DNA of 16,053 bases, taken from contig DLGP01000017.1 of NCBI GenBank assembly GCA_002482765.1, forward strand, positions 8,622-24,674. The letters are read 5' to 3'. Source of the DNA: Alphaproteobacteria bacterium UBA7691 (GTDB lineage Bacteria; Pseudomonadota; Alphaproteobacteria; Ferrovibrionales; Ferrovibrionaceae). How positions within the stretch are numbered: the stretch's first letter is position 1; the number at the start of each line of letters is the position of its first letter. The notes below the pieces were generated by a model, which saw nothing but the letters and a program-made list of their open reading frames with translations, made no database searches and was not told the DNA's origin. Positions 1 through 6,355 of this stretch are shown here, piece after piece. Both the position numbers and the translations under genes were made by a program.

Positions 1-984
1 CCACGGCCCGCCATCGGCGCCGCGCATTTCCAGGAAACGCTTCATGCGCACTTCGGGGAACAACGTCGTGAGGTGATCGGCCCAATGGCGCAAGGTGGGC
101 AATTCGCCCGGCAAGGCGGGCAGTTTGCCGGCCATGAAGTCGCGGAAACTCTGGCCCGAGGCATCGATATACTGGCCGTCCTTGTAGACAAAATACATCG
201 GCACATCGAGCGCATGGCGCGCATAGCGCTCAAAGCCCATGCCGTCCTCGAACACAAACGGCAACATGCCGCTGCGATCGGGGTCGGTATCGGTCCAGAT
301 ATGGCTGCGGAAACTGAGGAAGCCGTTCGGCTTGCCCTCGGTGAACGGCGAATTGGCGAACAAAGCCGTGGCGAGCGGCTGCAAAGCCAGGCCGGTGCGG
401 AATTTCTGCACCATATCGGCTTCGGAGGAGAAATCGAGATTCACCTGCACGGTACAGGTGCGATACATCATGTCGAGGCCGAGATTGCCCTTCTTGGGCA
501 TATACTCGGTCATGATCTTGTAGCGCCCCTTGGGCATCATCGGGATATCGGCGCGGCGCCATTTTGGCTGCATGCCGAGGCCGGCCATGGCGATGCCCAT
601 CTCCTCACCCACCTGGCGCACCTGCTTGAGATGGGTGCTGACCTCAACACAGGTCTGATGGATGGTTTCCAGCGGCGCGCCCGACAATTCGAACTGCCCG
701 CCCGGTTCCAGCGTGATCGACTGGTTGTCGAGCAGCAACGCGATGGTCTTGCCATTCTCCTGCACCGGCTGCCAGCCGAAACGCTGCAATTCCTGCAACA
801 GCCGGCCGATGCCGGTGGGGCCATCATAGGGCATCGGGCGGAAATCATGCGCGGTATAGGCCAGCTTTTCGTGTTCGGTGCCGATGCGCCAATCCTGCTT
901 GGGCTTGCAGCCCTCGGCGATATAGGCAACGAGCTGGGAAAAGTCGGTGATCGGGGTCTCGGGGGCTTGGGCCGGGCCGGACAT
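1..984 (-). CDS. gshA: Glutamate-cysteine ligase (partial, C-terminus outside the window)
   Basis: This enzyme joins glutamate and cysteine using ATP, the first and usually rate-limiting step of glutathione synthesis in the cytoplasm. The gene is open from an ATG at 984 to the left edge, giving 328 residues without a stop. The sequence matches the GCS2/plant-like type found in Alphaproteobacteria: IGTEHEKL near residues 34-41, the substrate-site segment LEPGGQFELSGAP near 92-104, MYRTCTVQVNLDFSSE near 173-188, and a PFVFEDGMGFERYARYAL segment near 242-259. The family is usually about 450 residues, so roughly a quarter is missing. It lies about 100 bp downstream of rsmE on the same strand, an arrangement I know from Alphaproteobacteria, and may be cotranscribed with it. 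The 985-1083 gap could also hold its own promoter. Confidence 0.93.
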   Translation of the reverse strand, partial: MSGPAQAPETPITDFSQLVAYIAEGCKPKQDWRIGTEHEKLAYTAHDFRPMPYDGPTGIGRLLQELQRFGWQPVQENGKTIALLLDNQSITLEPGGQFELSGAPLETIHQTCVEVSTHLKQVRQVGEEMGIAMAGLGMQPKWRRADIPMMPKGRYKIMTEYMPKKGNLGLDMMYRTCTVQVNLDFSSEADMVQKFRTGLALQPLATALFANSPFTEGKPNGFLSFRSHIWTDTDPDRSGMLPFVFEDGMGFERYARHALDVPMYFVYKDGQYIDASGQSFRDFMAGKLPALPGELPTLRHWADHLTTLFPEVRMKRFLEMRGADGGPW

Positions 985-1083
985 GGAAACCTCGTTGCTT
1001 CTTGTTATCGTTACAAAAAATCGACCGCAGCAGTGGGCTTCCCGCGCCGGCTGAGCGCATATGGCGCAGATGCCGCCGCTTGT

Positions 1084-1803
1084 CTAGGGTCTGCTCAATA
1101 CCGCCTGGGCGAGCGCCAGGGCCGCCAAAGCCGCCGTCTCGGCGCGTAGGATAGTCTCACCCAGCGACACCGGCGTGACAAATTCCCAGGCCACAATACG
1201 CTCGGCCTCTTCCGGTGCAAAACCACCTTCAGGCCCGATCAATATCGCCAGCGGCCCACCCGGCGGCAAGCCCTGCAAAGCCGCCAGCAGGCCGGGCGCC
1301 GCTTGGCGCTCCAGGCAGGCAAACAACCGCCGCTCGGCCGGCCATTGCGCCAGCATGGTTTCCAGCGGCACCAGCGGCGCCAGAGCCGGCAGGTCAAGCC
1401 GTTCGCATTGTTCGGCAGCTTCTTTTACATGCGCTTCCAGCCGCACCGCATTGATCTGGCGCAACTGGGTGCGCTGGGTCAGCACCGGCACCAGCCGGGC
1501 AGCACCAAGTTCGGTGGCCTTTTCGATCAGAAATTCGATCCGGCCCTGGCGGATCGGCGCAAAACAGAGCCAGAGATCACGCGGCGCGCGATAGGGCTGT
1601 GTCTGCTCGCCAAGCCGCACCATGGCGCCGCGTTTGCCAGCCAGCCCAAGCGTGGCGGCATATTCGCCATCGCGGCCATTGAACAGGCGAAGCGTGGCCC
1701 CCTCGCCTAGCCGCAGCACATGGCGCAGATAATGTGCGGCCGCCTCGTCCAGCGCCAGGTCGGCGCCGGCTTGCAGATCGCTCGCCACGTAAAGTCGGGC
1801 CAT
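1084..1803 (-). CDS. rsmE: 16S rRNA (uracil1498-N3)-methyltransferase
   Basis: RsmE methylates N3 of U1498 in helix 44 of 16S rRNA on the assembled 30S subunit, using S-adenosylmethionine. The roughly 240-residue product has the family length. It has an N-terminal PUA-like part (MARLYV, then HYLRHVLRLGEG) and a C-terminal SPOUT trefoil-knot domain. Recognisable blocks are EKATELGA, EAAEQCER, IGPEGGF and the knot signature LGETILRAETA near the C-terminus. The start is ambiguous: ATG at 1803 gives the family-like beginning MARLYV, while ATG at 1812 adds three residues (MAS). Neither has a strong Shine-Dalgarno sequence. The gene is divergent from ubiA across a gap of about 50 bp that must hold promoters for both directions. 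Confidence 0.92.
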   Translation of the reverse strand: MARLYVASDLQAGADLALDEAAAHYLRHVLRLGEGATLRLFNGRDGEYAATLGLAGKRGAMVRLGEQTQPYRAPRDLWLCFAPIRQGRIEFLIEKATELGAARLVPVLTQRTQLRQINAVRLEAHVKEAAEQCERLDLPALAPLVPLETMLAQWPAERRLFACLERQAAPGLLAALQGLPPGGPLAILIGPEGGFAPEEAERIVAWEFVTPVSLGETILRAETAALAALALAQAVLSRP

Positions 1804-1855
1804 GCTGGCCATGATGCTTGTGCCGCCTTGCGCTTAGGATTATCCGAAAAGCGTT

Positions 1856-2791
1856 ATGACAAAGCCGGAACCGGAAGTCACCCCTGAGGATATCGCGCCC
1901 GCTGACGCGCTTGACCGCCATTGGGTCGGGCGCTGGCTGCCGCCGGCCTGGCGGCCCTATGCGCGGCTGTCGCGGCTCGACCGGCCAATCGGCACCTGGC
2001 TGCTGCTGCTGCCCGGCTGGTGGTCGATTGCCCTGGCACGGCCAGCGGGCGCCGCGCTGCCAGACCTGCTGCTGCTGGCCCTGTTCGGCATCGGCGCCAT
2101 TGTGATGCGCGGTGCCGGCTGCACCTTCAATGATATTGCCGACCGTGATTTCGACGCCCAGGTGGCGCGCACAAGGCAACGCCCGATCTCGGCCGGCCAG
2201 GTCACCCTGCTGCAAGCCTGGTTCTGGCTGGCGGCACAATGCCTGATCGGCCTGCTGATCCTGATCAGCATGAATCCGCTGGCGATCTGGCTTGGCGCTG
2301 GCTCGCTGATTCTGGTGGTGATCTATCCATTCATGAAACGGATCACCTGGTGGCCGCAATTTTTCCTCGGCCTGGCGTTCAACTGGGGCGCCGTGCTGGG
2401 TTATGCCGCAGTCGCCGGCCGGCTGGATGCCTCAGCCCTGGTGCTGTATGCCGCCGGCATCATCTGGACCCTGGGCTATGACACCATCTATGCCTTGCAA
2501 GACAAGGAGGATGACGCGCTGGTGGGGGTGAAATCCACCGCGCGGCTGTTTGGCACCAAGGCGCGACGCTGGATTGCCGGCTTTTTCCAGGCGGCCTGGC
2601 TGGGCATCGCGCTCTGCGGCTGGATCGCCGGCATGGGCCTGTGCTTCTGGCTCTGCCTGGCGGCGCTGGCCGGCCATTTCGCCTGGCAGGTGGCCACGCT
2701 CAATCCCGACGATCCGGCCGATTGCCTGATCAAGTTCCGCGCCAACCGCGATGCCGGGCTGATCGTGTTTCTCGGTTTCCTGATCGGCTGA
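1856..2791 (+). CDS. ubiA: 4-hydroxybenzoate polyprenyltransferase
   Basis: UbiA is an integral membrane prenyltransferase that attaches the polyprenyl tail to 4-hydroxybenzoate in ubiquinone synthesis. The 311-residue product has both aspartate-rich motifs that bind the Mg2+-diphosphate substrate: NDIADRDFD at residues 92-100 and YALQDKEDD at 212-220. About eight hydrophobic segments surround them, and the family-typical YARLSRLDRPIGTWLLLLPG stretch precedes the first. The C-terminus (KFRANRDAGLIVFLGFLIG) is also typical. A hydrophilic leader of about 30 residues precedes the conserved part, so a later start is possible, though I see no better one. The next gene starts 19 bp downstream on the same strand and may be cotranscribed. 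Confidence 0.95.
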   Translation: MTKPEPEVTPEDIAPADALDRHWVGRWLPPAWRPYARLSRLDRPIGTWLLLLPGWWSIALARPAGAALPDLLLLALFGIGAIVMRGAGCTFNDIADRDFDAQVARTRQRPISAGQVTLLQAWFWLAAQCLIGLLILISMNPLAIWLGAGSLILVVIYPFMKRITWWPQFFLGLAFNWGAVLGYAAVAGRLDASALVLYAAGIIWTLGYDTIYALQDKEDDALVGVKSTARLFGTKARRWIAGFFQAAWLGIALCGWIAGMGLCFWLCLAALAGHFAWQVATLNPDDPADCLIKFRANRDAGLIVFLGFLIG

Positions 2792-2810
2792 TTCCAATCT
2801 ATACTGCGCC

Positions 2811-3563
2811 ATGCGCAAGACTCGAATCACGCCGGAGCATTTCGGCGACGTTTACCGGCAATTCAACGCCTCGATCTCAAAATACGATTGTGGCCGCAAA
2901 TGTGCGCCCTTGAATGGCGGCCAGCCGGTTTGCTGCACCACGGGCCATGCCATTCCGGTGGTGCACAAATCCGAATACCAGCTTCTCAAGTCGCGCACTG
3001 ATCTGTGGTACGATTACAAGCCGAATGACGCCACCTCGCGCAAGATCGTGAAGGAATTGCCGCGTAATTCCTGCGCCATCGAATGCAAGGGCGCCGCTTT
3101 CTGCGAACGCGACAACCGCACCATCGCCTGCCGCGCCTTTCCTTTTTTCCCCTACTATAGCAATCAGGGCGAAATGCTTGGCCTCTCGGTCTACTGGACC
3201 TTTGAGGATCGCTGCTGGATGATCTATCGCCTTGATCTGGCCGAACCCGCTTTTGTCAGGGAAATGGCGGCCGCGTTTGAGAAAATCTTCGCCTTCGATC
3301 CGGAAGAGCTGGAGAATATGAAAAGCCACAGCGCCAGCGCCCGCCGGGTGCATTCGCGCTGGAACCGGCCGATCCCGATCATTGGCCGTGATGACGGCAA
3401 ACTCTACAAGGTGATGCCGCGCACGCATGAATTGCGCCCGGCCAAGGCCAGCGATTTCAAGGCCCAGGGCGCCTATAAATCCGAAGCCGCCTATAAGCGC
3501 GCGGTGAAGGAAGCCGGCGGCACGCTGGGGCCAGAGCCAAAAGGCGGCTATCTGGCGCCCTGA
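2811..3563 (+). CDS. YkgJ-like cysteine-cluster protein
   Basis: This 250-residue protein has no enzymatic role I can name. It carries eight cysteines in its first 110 residues (27, 31, 41, 42, 88, 92, 98 and 107). Two are in the block YDCGRKCAPLNGG, a CC pair follows near residue 41, and the rest are in CAIECKGAAFCERDNRTIACRAFPFFP. This spacing resembles the YkgJ/zinc- or iron-chelating cysteine-cluster proteins, which are thought to bind a metal. The conserved CRxFPFFP part is the strongest family clue. The basic, lysine-rich C-terminus is of unknown role. It follows ubiA by 19 bp and its end overlaps the convergent downstream gene by 16 bp. I see no clear ribosome binding site. Confidence 0.75.
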   Translation: MRKTRITPEHFGDVYRQFNASISKYDCGRKCAPLNGGQPVCCTTGHAIPVVHKSEYQLLKSRTDLWYDYKPNDATSRKIVKELPRNSCAIECKGAAFCERDNRTIACRAFPFFPYYSNQGEMLGLSVYWTFEDRCWMIYRLDLAEPAFVREMAAAFEKIFAFDPEELENMKSHSASARRVHSRWNRPIPIIGRDDGKLYKVMPRTHELRPAKASDFKAQGAYKSEAAYKRAVKEAGGTLGPEPKGGYLAP

Positions 3564-4243
3564 TCCGGCGCCGCCTGATACAGAAACGTGCCGAGCAGGA
3601 TCCAGCGCCGCGCGGTTTCAGCCTGGCGCGGCTTGGCCAACAGCGGCGTGGTGTAATGCCAGAAGGGCAGCCGGTAGGCATTGACCAGCCCGTTGCGCGC
3701 CACCTCCACCGCTTCGCTGAAATGCCCGGCCTTGGCATAAACCAGCAACTGGCTGCGCGCGCCGGGCGTGACAAAGCCGATATGCAGATCAAGATAGCCC
3801 TGCCGCGCCTCGGGCTCCTCGGGGTGATGATCGTTATGCGGCCCGGCATAATCGCCGGGATGATAGGCGATGGCTTGCAGGCCGTATTTGCGCTTGAGCG
3901 GCCGGCCGGCCAGCGCGGCGGCAAAGGCGCGATAACTGGCTGAGCGCAGCATGGCAAGCAGGCCGATGGCTTCGGCAGCGCGCCGCCCGGCGCTTTGGCC
4001 GGCATCCAGATGCAGGGTGCGCTGGCGCATCACCTTGGGCAGCATTTCGCTGTAATTGCGGCTCATCTCCCAGATGCTTTCGGGCGGGATCGGCTGTGCC
4101 ATCAGGCGCAGATGCGGCCCGATGGCGGCTTCCAGCAACGGCCCGGCCAGCGCCGCCTGGCGCGCATCCAGCAGGCCGTTCAGGGCAACAAAGCGGGTGC
4201 GCGGATTGGCCAGCGCGCCGGCAGCGGCTGTCGGAAACCACAT
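3548..4243 (-). CDS. Putative 2-oxoglutarate/Fe(II) oxygenase-like protein
   Basis: This is a 231-residue protein whose second half resembles the double-stranded beta-helix of 2OG-Fe(II) oxygenases. HND at residues 136-138 fits the HxD metal motif, HY at 196-197 could provide the distal histidine, and an RR pair at 212-213 could bind 2-oxoglutarate. The context YHPGDYAGPHNDHHPEEP before strands such as YLDLHIGFV supports this but is not proof. The first six residues (MWFPTA) are encoded inside a repeat that also occurs at 6138-6204, and no Shine-Dalgarno sequence precedes the ATG. The original 5' end may therefore have been replaced by a mobile-element terminus. It overlaps the 3' end of the convergent cysteine-cluster gene. 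The GC-rich composition matches the left flank, so it probably belongs to the core genome. Confidence 0.6.
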   Translation of the reverse strand: MWFPTAAAGALANPRTRFVALNGLLDARQAALAGPLLEAAIGPHLRLMAQPIPPESIWEMSRNYSEMLPKVMRQRTLHLDAGQSAGRRAAEAIGLLAMLRSASYRAFAAALAGRPLKRKYGLQAIAYHPGDYAGPHNDHHPEEPEARQGYLDLHIGFVTPGARSQLLVYAKAGHFSEAVEVARNGLVNAYRLPFWHYTTPLLAKPRQAETARRWILLGTFLYQAAPDQGAR

Positions 4244-4303
4244 TAGTTGACAATTTTTGGGCCGATTCCTGCGAGTCGCACCGAGTCGAATGACAATTTG
4301 TCA
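4227..4303 (+). repeat. Mobile-element-like terminal sequence, copy 1
   Basis: This 77-bp segment has a diverged direct copy at 6138-6204. The two share GCTGYCGGAAACCAC at the left, GGGCCGATTC in the middle with the same 32-bp offset from the start, and GTCGAATGACAATT followed by GTCA at the right. Copy 1 is longer by a 10-bp near-duplication (CGAGTCGCAC then CGAGTCGAAT at 4271-4290). It ends in a perfect palindrome, TGACAATTTGTCA. Its left tip, TGTCGGAAACC at 4229, fits the 5'-TG...CA-3' rule for ends of IS21, Tn7 and related elements. That assignment is an inference, because no transposase gene lies in the window. Confidence 0.65.
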
Positions 4304-4350
4304 CCAGCTTTTCTGACAATTTCCGGCAAAATAACCATCTTTTCTGACAA
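4248..4350 (+). repeat. Cluster of TGACAA boxes (possible transposase-binding sites)
   Basis: Four TGACAA boxes in the same orientation begin at 4248, 4291, 4314 and 4345. The second is part of the perfect 13-bp palindrome TGACAATTTGTCA (4291-4303). The last two lie in an identical 12-mer, CTTTTCTGACAA, at 4308-4319 and 4339-4350, 31 bp apart. Arrays of short repeated sites near one end are typical of elements moved by TnsB/TniA/IstA-type transposases, which is the likeliest reading. The alternative is operator sites for a regulator. I see no convincing -35/-10 pair in this stretch. Confidence 0.5.
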
Positions 4351-4511
4351 CACCCATATTTGGCCACGTACCGACATAGAAACCGGCCACCAGCCCAGAC
4401 TTTATAGATCCAGTCCTCGGGCAGAATTCATGGCACAATGCGGTCTAGACGGGGGCCGGCGGCCTGCCCCGACGACCGCCTGGTACCAGGGGAACCACCT
4501 GCAGGTATGCC
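4351..4511. other. Gene-free leader of the small HTH gene
   Basis: No gene-like open frame is apparent here. It holds a GC-rich imperfect hairpin at 4451-4470 without a T-run. It also holds two palindromes immediately upstream of the next gene, which are listed separately. Composition is mixed, AT-rich at first and GC-rich near the gene. Confidence 0.4.
4479..4506. promoter_or_regulatory. Paired palindromes, possible operator
   Basis: A perfect 12-bp palindrome, CCTGGTACCAGG (4479-4490), is followed 6 bp later by a perfect 10-bp palindrome, ACCTGCAGGT (4497-4506). Both are built from the same CCTG/CAGG half-sites with different spacing. They end 5 bp before the ATG of a small helix-turn-helix gene, so autoregulation is a reasonable guess. 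The second also includes the AGG that may serve as the ribosome binding site. No binding evidence exists in the sequence itself. Confidence 0.35.
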
Positions 4512-4829
4512 ATGCCGCGGACCAAAGCTGACCAGCAAACCATTGTCTCCAGAGCCAGGCGGAGCCGCGCCGCTAGGAGAAGGCTGCTTGAGAAGGCAGT
4601 AGAGCAGCTGAACGGTCAGCCCCGGATGGCCCTTCAAACCATGGGCTACTACGTGGAGGCCACTTGTGGCTTTAAGGGCCTGGCCAAGCAAACCGGGATT
4701 CGGAGGGGCCGCCTGGTTCGGATGCTGAGTGCGGCCGGCAGACCCAGGTTAAGGAACTTCATGAGGGTCTTTATGCCGCTGCTGCGCCAGGAAGGGTACG
4801 GCCTAGCTGTTGAACATGTCAGGAAGTGA
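4512..4829 (+). CDS. Small basic helix-turn-helix protein, antitoxin-like
   Basis: This 105-residue, arginine-rich protein has a C-terminal half that resembles the HTH of HigA-like addiction-module antidotes (HI1420 type). Residues about 52-95 read CGFKGLAKQTGIRRGRLVRML, then AAGRPRLRNFMRVFMPLLRQEG, matching the pattern of a helix-turn-helix followed by NPsfxtvlkvl-like helices. A basic N-terminus (residues 11-27) could contact DNA. No RelE/HigB-like toxin gene is adjacent. It uses AGG and CGG arginine codons more than its left-hand neighbours, which suggests a different origin. It begins 5 bp after a palindrome and is followed 63 bp later by another HTH gene. Real coding status is likely but the function is unproven. 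Confidence 0.55.
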   Translation: MPRTKADQQTIVSRARRSRAARRRLLEKAVEQLNGQPRMALQTMGYYVEATCGFKGLAKQTGIRRGRLVRMLSAAGRPRLRNFMRVFMPLLRQEGYGLAVEHVRK

Positions 4830-4892
4830 CCAGCGGCAGGCTGAGAGCAACTTTAATAATAGCGGCCCGCACAAGCTGATTGGAGGATGAGC

Positions 4893-5180
4893 ATGATCGG
4901 GAATGACACCCGAACCATCGACGGCAGCGGCAATGTATTCGTCGATCTGGGCTTCGATCCCGCCGAAGCCGAGGTAATGAAGCTCCGCGCCGAAGTTATG
5001 ATCCGTACCGTGCAGCGGCTCAAGGAGCAAGGCTGGACGCAAGCCGAGACGGCACGACAACTCGGCATCACGCAGCGGCGTGTGTCCAGGCTAATCAAGG
5101 GCAAGGTGGAAGACCTCAGCCTGGACATGCTGCTGACCTTGGCAGCACGCGCCGGCCTGCATCCGGAATTGCGTTTCTAA
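4893..5180 (+). CDS. XRE-family transcriptional regulator, HigA-like (COG5606-like)
   Basis: This 95-residue protein has a clear helix-turn-helix at about residues 48-68 (GWTQAETARQLGITQRRVSRL), followed by SLDMLLTLAARAGLHPE. That tail is typical of the XRE/HigA group often encoded beside a HigB toxin. I place the start at the second ATG (4893), because GGAGG at 4882-4886 is 6 bp from it and directly abuts the first ATG at 4887. Its N-terminus (GSGNVFVDLGFDPAEAEVMKL) is also usual for the COG5606 group. A HigB/RelE toxin would normally be encoded next door. None is seen between 4244 and 5304, so it is either an orphan regulator or a remnant of a toxin-antitoxin pair. Confidence 0.8.
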   Translation: MIGNDTRTIDGSGNVFVDLGFDPAEAEVMKLRAEVMIRTVQRLKEQGWTQAETARQLGITQRRVSRLIKGKVEDLSLDMLLTLAARAGLHPELRF

Positions 5181-5303
5181 AACTACGCCACTTGTCGACG
5201 CGGGTTCCAATTCTGCATCAGCAGATTCCGGACCTTGTGCTGTACCTAAATTCATTCGATGAAATTAGAGCTTGTTTCACGTCAAAAACGGTCGCGGGAT
5301 GAC

Positions 5304-6161
5304 ATGCGCATCGCCCTGATGTCGGATCTACATTGTGAGTTCGAGAAACCTGGCCCGCGGCGAGACCTGCACCCAGATCGAGGGCCTTCTTTACTCGAAC
5401 TGAAGAAGCAGCAGCCTGATGTCCTGGTGCTGGCCGGAGATATAGAAGTCGGCCCACGTATGGCGCTGGACTACGTGTCGCAGGTGTCTGAGTTTCTCGA
5501 GATTCCCATCATCTATGTCGCCGGCAATCACGAATTCTATAAGGGCAGCTTGCTCGAGGATATTGAAGAGCTGCGGTTAGGCGCCGCACGGCTTCGAGAC
5601 TCTGGGCGGGAGGTGCATTTCCTCGAGCAGGAAGTCGCCATTGTGGGCGGAACCCGCTTTCTCGGCGCCACACTTTGGACCGACTATGAAATTCTCGATC
5701 CAGACCGAGCCACTGCCGCCATGTCGAATGCCGGAGAATGTCTAAACGATCACAGGCTCATCGCATTGCAGGGCCGAACGTTCAGACCAGTTGATGCACT
5801 CCAGATCCACGAAACAACCCGCACCTGGCTGGAAGAAACGCTGGCCCAGGAATTTGGAGGGCCGACGGTCGTTGTCACGCATCATGCGCCGGCGCGAGGC
5901 TCAATTGCCGCTGCTTACGAGGATAACTTGATTTCGGCAGCCTATGTGTCCGACCTGTCGGACATGATCAAACAATACCAGCCCACTGCCTGGCTGCACG
6001 GCCACACACATTTCAGTTTCAACTATAAAATTGGCCGAACAATTGTTGCCTGCAATCCGCACGGCTATCCGTCGCGGGGATCAGGCCGAGATCAAGAGAA
6101 CGGATCATTCTCATCAGATTTCACAATTGATATAACTGCTGCCGGAAACCACGTTGATTGA
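5304..6161 (+). CDS. Calcineurin-like metallophosphoesterase
   Basis: This 285-residue cytoplasmic phosphoesterase has all five metal-binding motifs of the family: SDLH (D8, H10), AGDIEVG (D46), GNHEF (N75, H76), THHAP (H193, H194) and GHTH (H234, H236). It should be a two-metal hydrolase; the substrate cannot be told from sequence. ATG 5304 is preferred because MRIALMSDLH is the usual family beginning and a GGGA lies upstream. ATG 5259 would add 15 unusual residues. The last eight residues (TAAGNHVD) lie in the second repeat copy, after the natural-looking end SSDFTIDI, so the original 3' end may have been replaced. A decayed copy of another such gene lies at 10557-10704. A role in defence is only suggested by position. 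Confidence 0.88.
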   Translation: MRIALMSDLHCEFEKPGPRRDLHPDRGPSLLELKKQQPDVLVLAGDIEVGPRMALDYVSQVSEFLEIPIIYVAGNHEFYKGSLLEDIEELRLGAARLRDSGREVHFLEQEVAIVGGTRFLGATLWTDYEILDPDRATAAMSNAGECLNDHRLIALQGRTFRPVDALQIHETTRTWLEETLAQEFGGPTVVVTHHAPARGSIAAAYEDNLISAAYVSDLSDMIKQYQPTAWLHGHTHFSFNYKIGRTIVACNPHGYPSRGSGRDQENGSFSSDFTIDITAAGNHVD

Positions 6162-6204
6162 CATTTCTCGGGCCGATTCTGCCGTGTCGAATGACAATTC
6201 GTCA
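6138..6204 (+). repeat. Mobile-element-like terminal sequence, copy 2
   Basis: This 67-bp segment is a diverged direct copy of 4227-4303. It keeps GCTGCCGGAAACCAC at the left, GGGCCGATTC at the same offset, and GTCGAATGACAATT, followed by CGTCA rather than TGTCA, at the right. It lacks the 10-bp duplication of copy 1 and the further downstream TGACAA boxes. Its left part codes for the final residues of the metallophosphoesterase and its right part lies in the gap before the next operon. Being more decayed, it is probably the older copy. Confidence 0.6.
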
Positions 6205-6355
6205 TCATGTTCTATGCAGAAGGGTTGGTTGGCCTGGATGTTAAGTTCGGCCAGCAGCCCTAGGCAAAGGAATTGCAATCGAACATGCCCAATCCGGGAT
6301 CAACTAGCCTCAGTTCGATCAAGTGGGAAGAATGTGCCCGAACTATGGAGGGGCC

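Noticed and set aside
73..1149. A 358-codon open frame on the plus strand
   Set aside because: It is antisense to gshA and the end of rsmE, whose minus-strand translations carry clear family motifs. Its protein is repetitive and resembles nothing I know.
1577..2359. A 260-codon open frame on the minus strand
   Set aside because: It lies across rsmE and antisense to ubiA. It is rich in Q, R and P from the reverse reading of GC-rich codons.
4451..4470. GC-rich hairpin before the HTH gene as a terminator
   Set aside because: No T-run follows and the pairing is imperfect.
4247..4531. A 94-codon plus-strand open frame in the gap before the HTH gene
   Set aside because: It runs through the element-end repeat and the palindromes and lacks a ribosome binding site and coding character.
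4227..6204. Treating the two repeats as a CRISPR array
   Set aside because: There are only two diverged copies, 1.9 kb apart, with genes between them.
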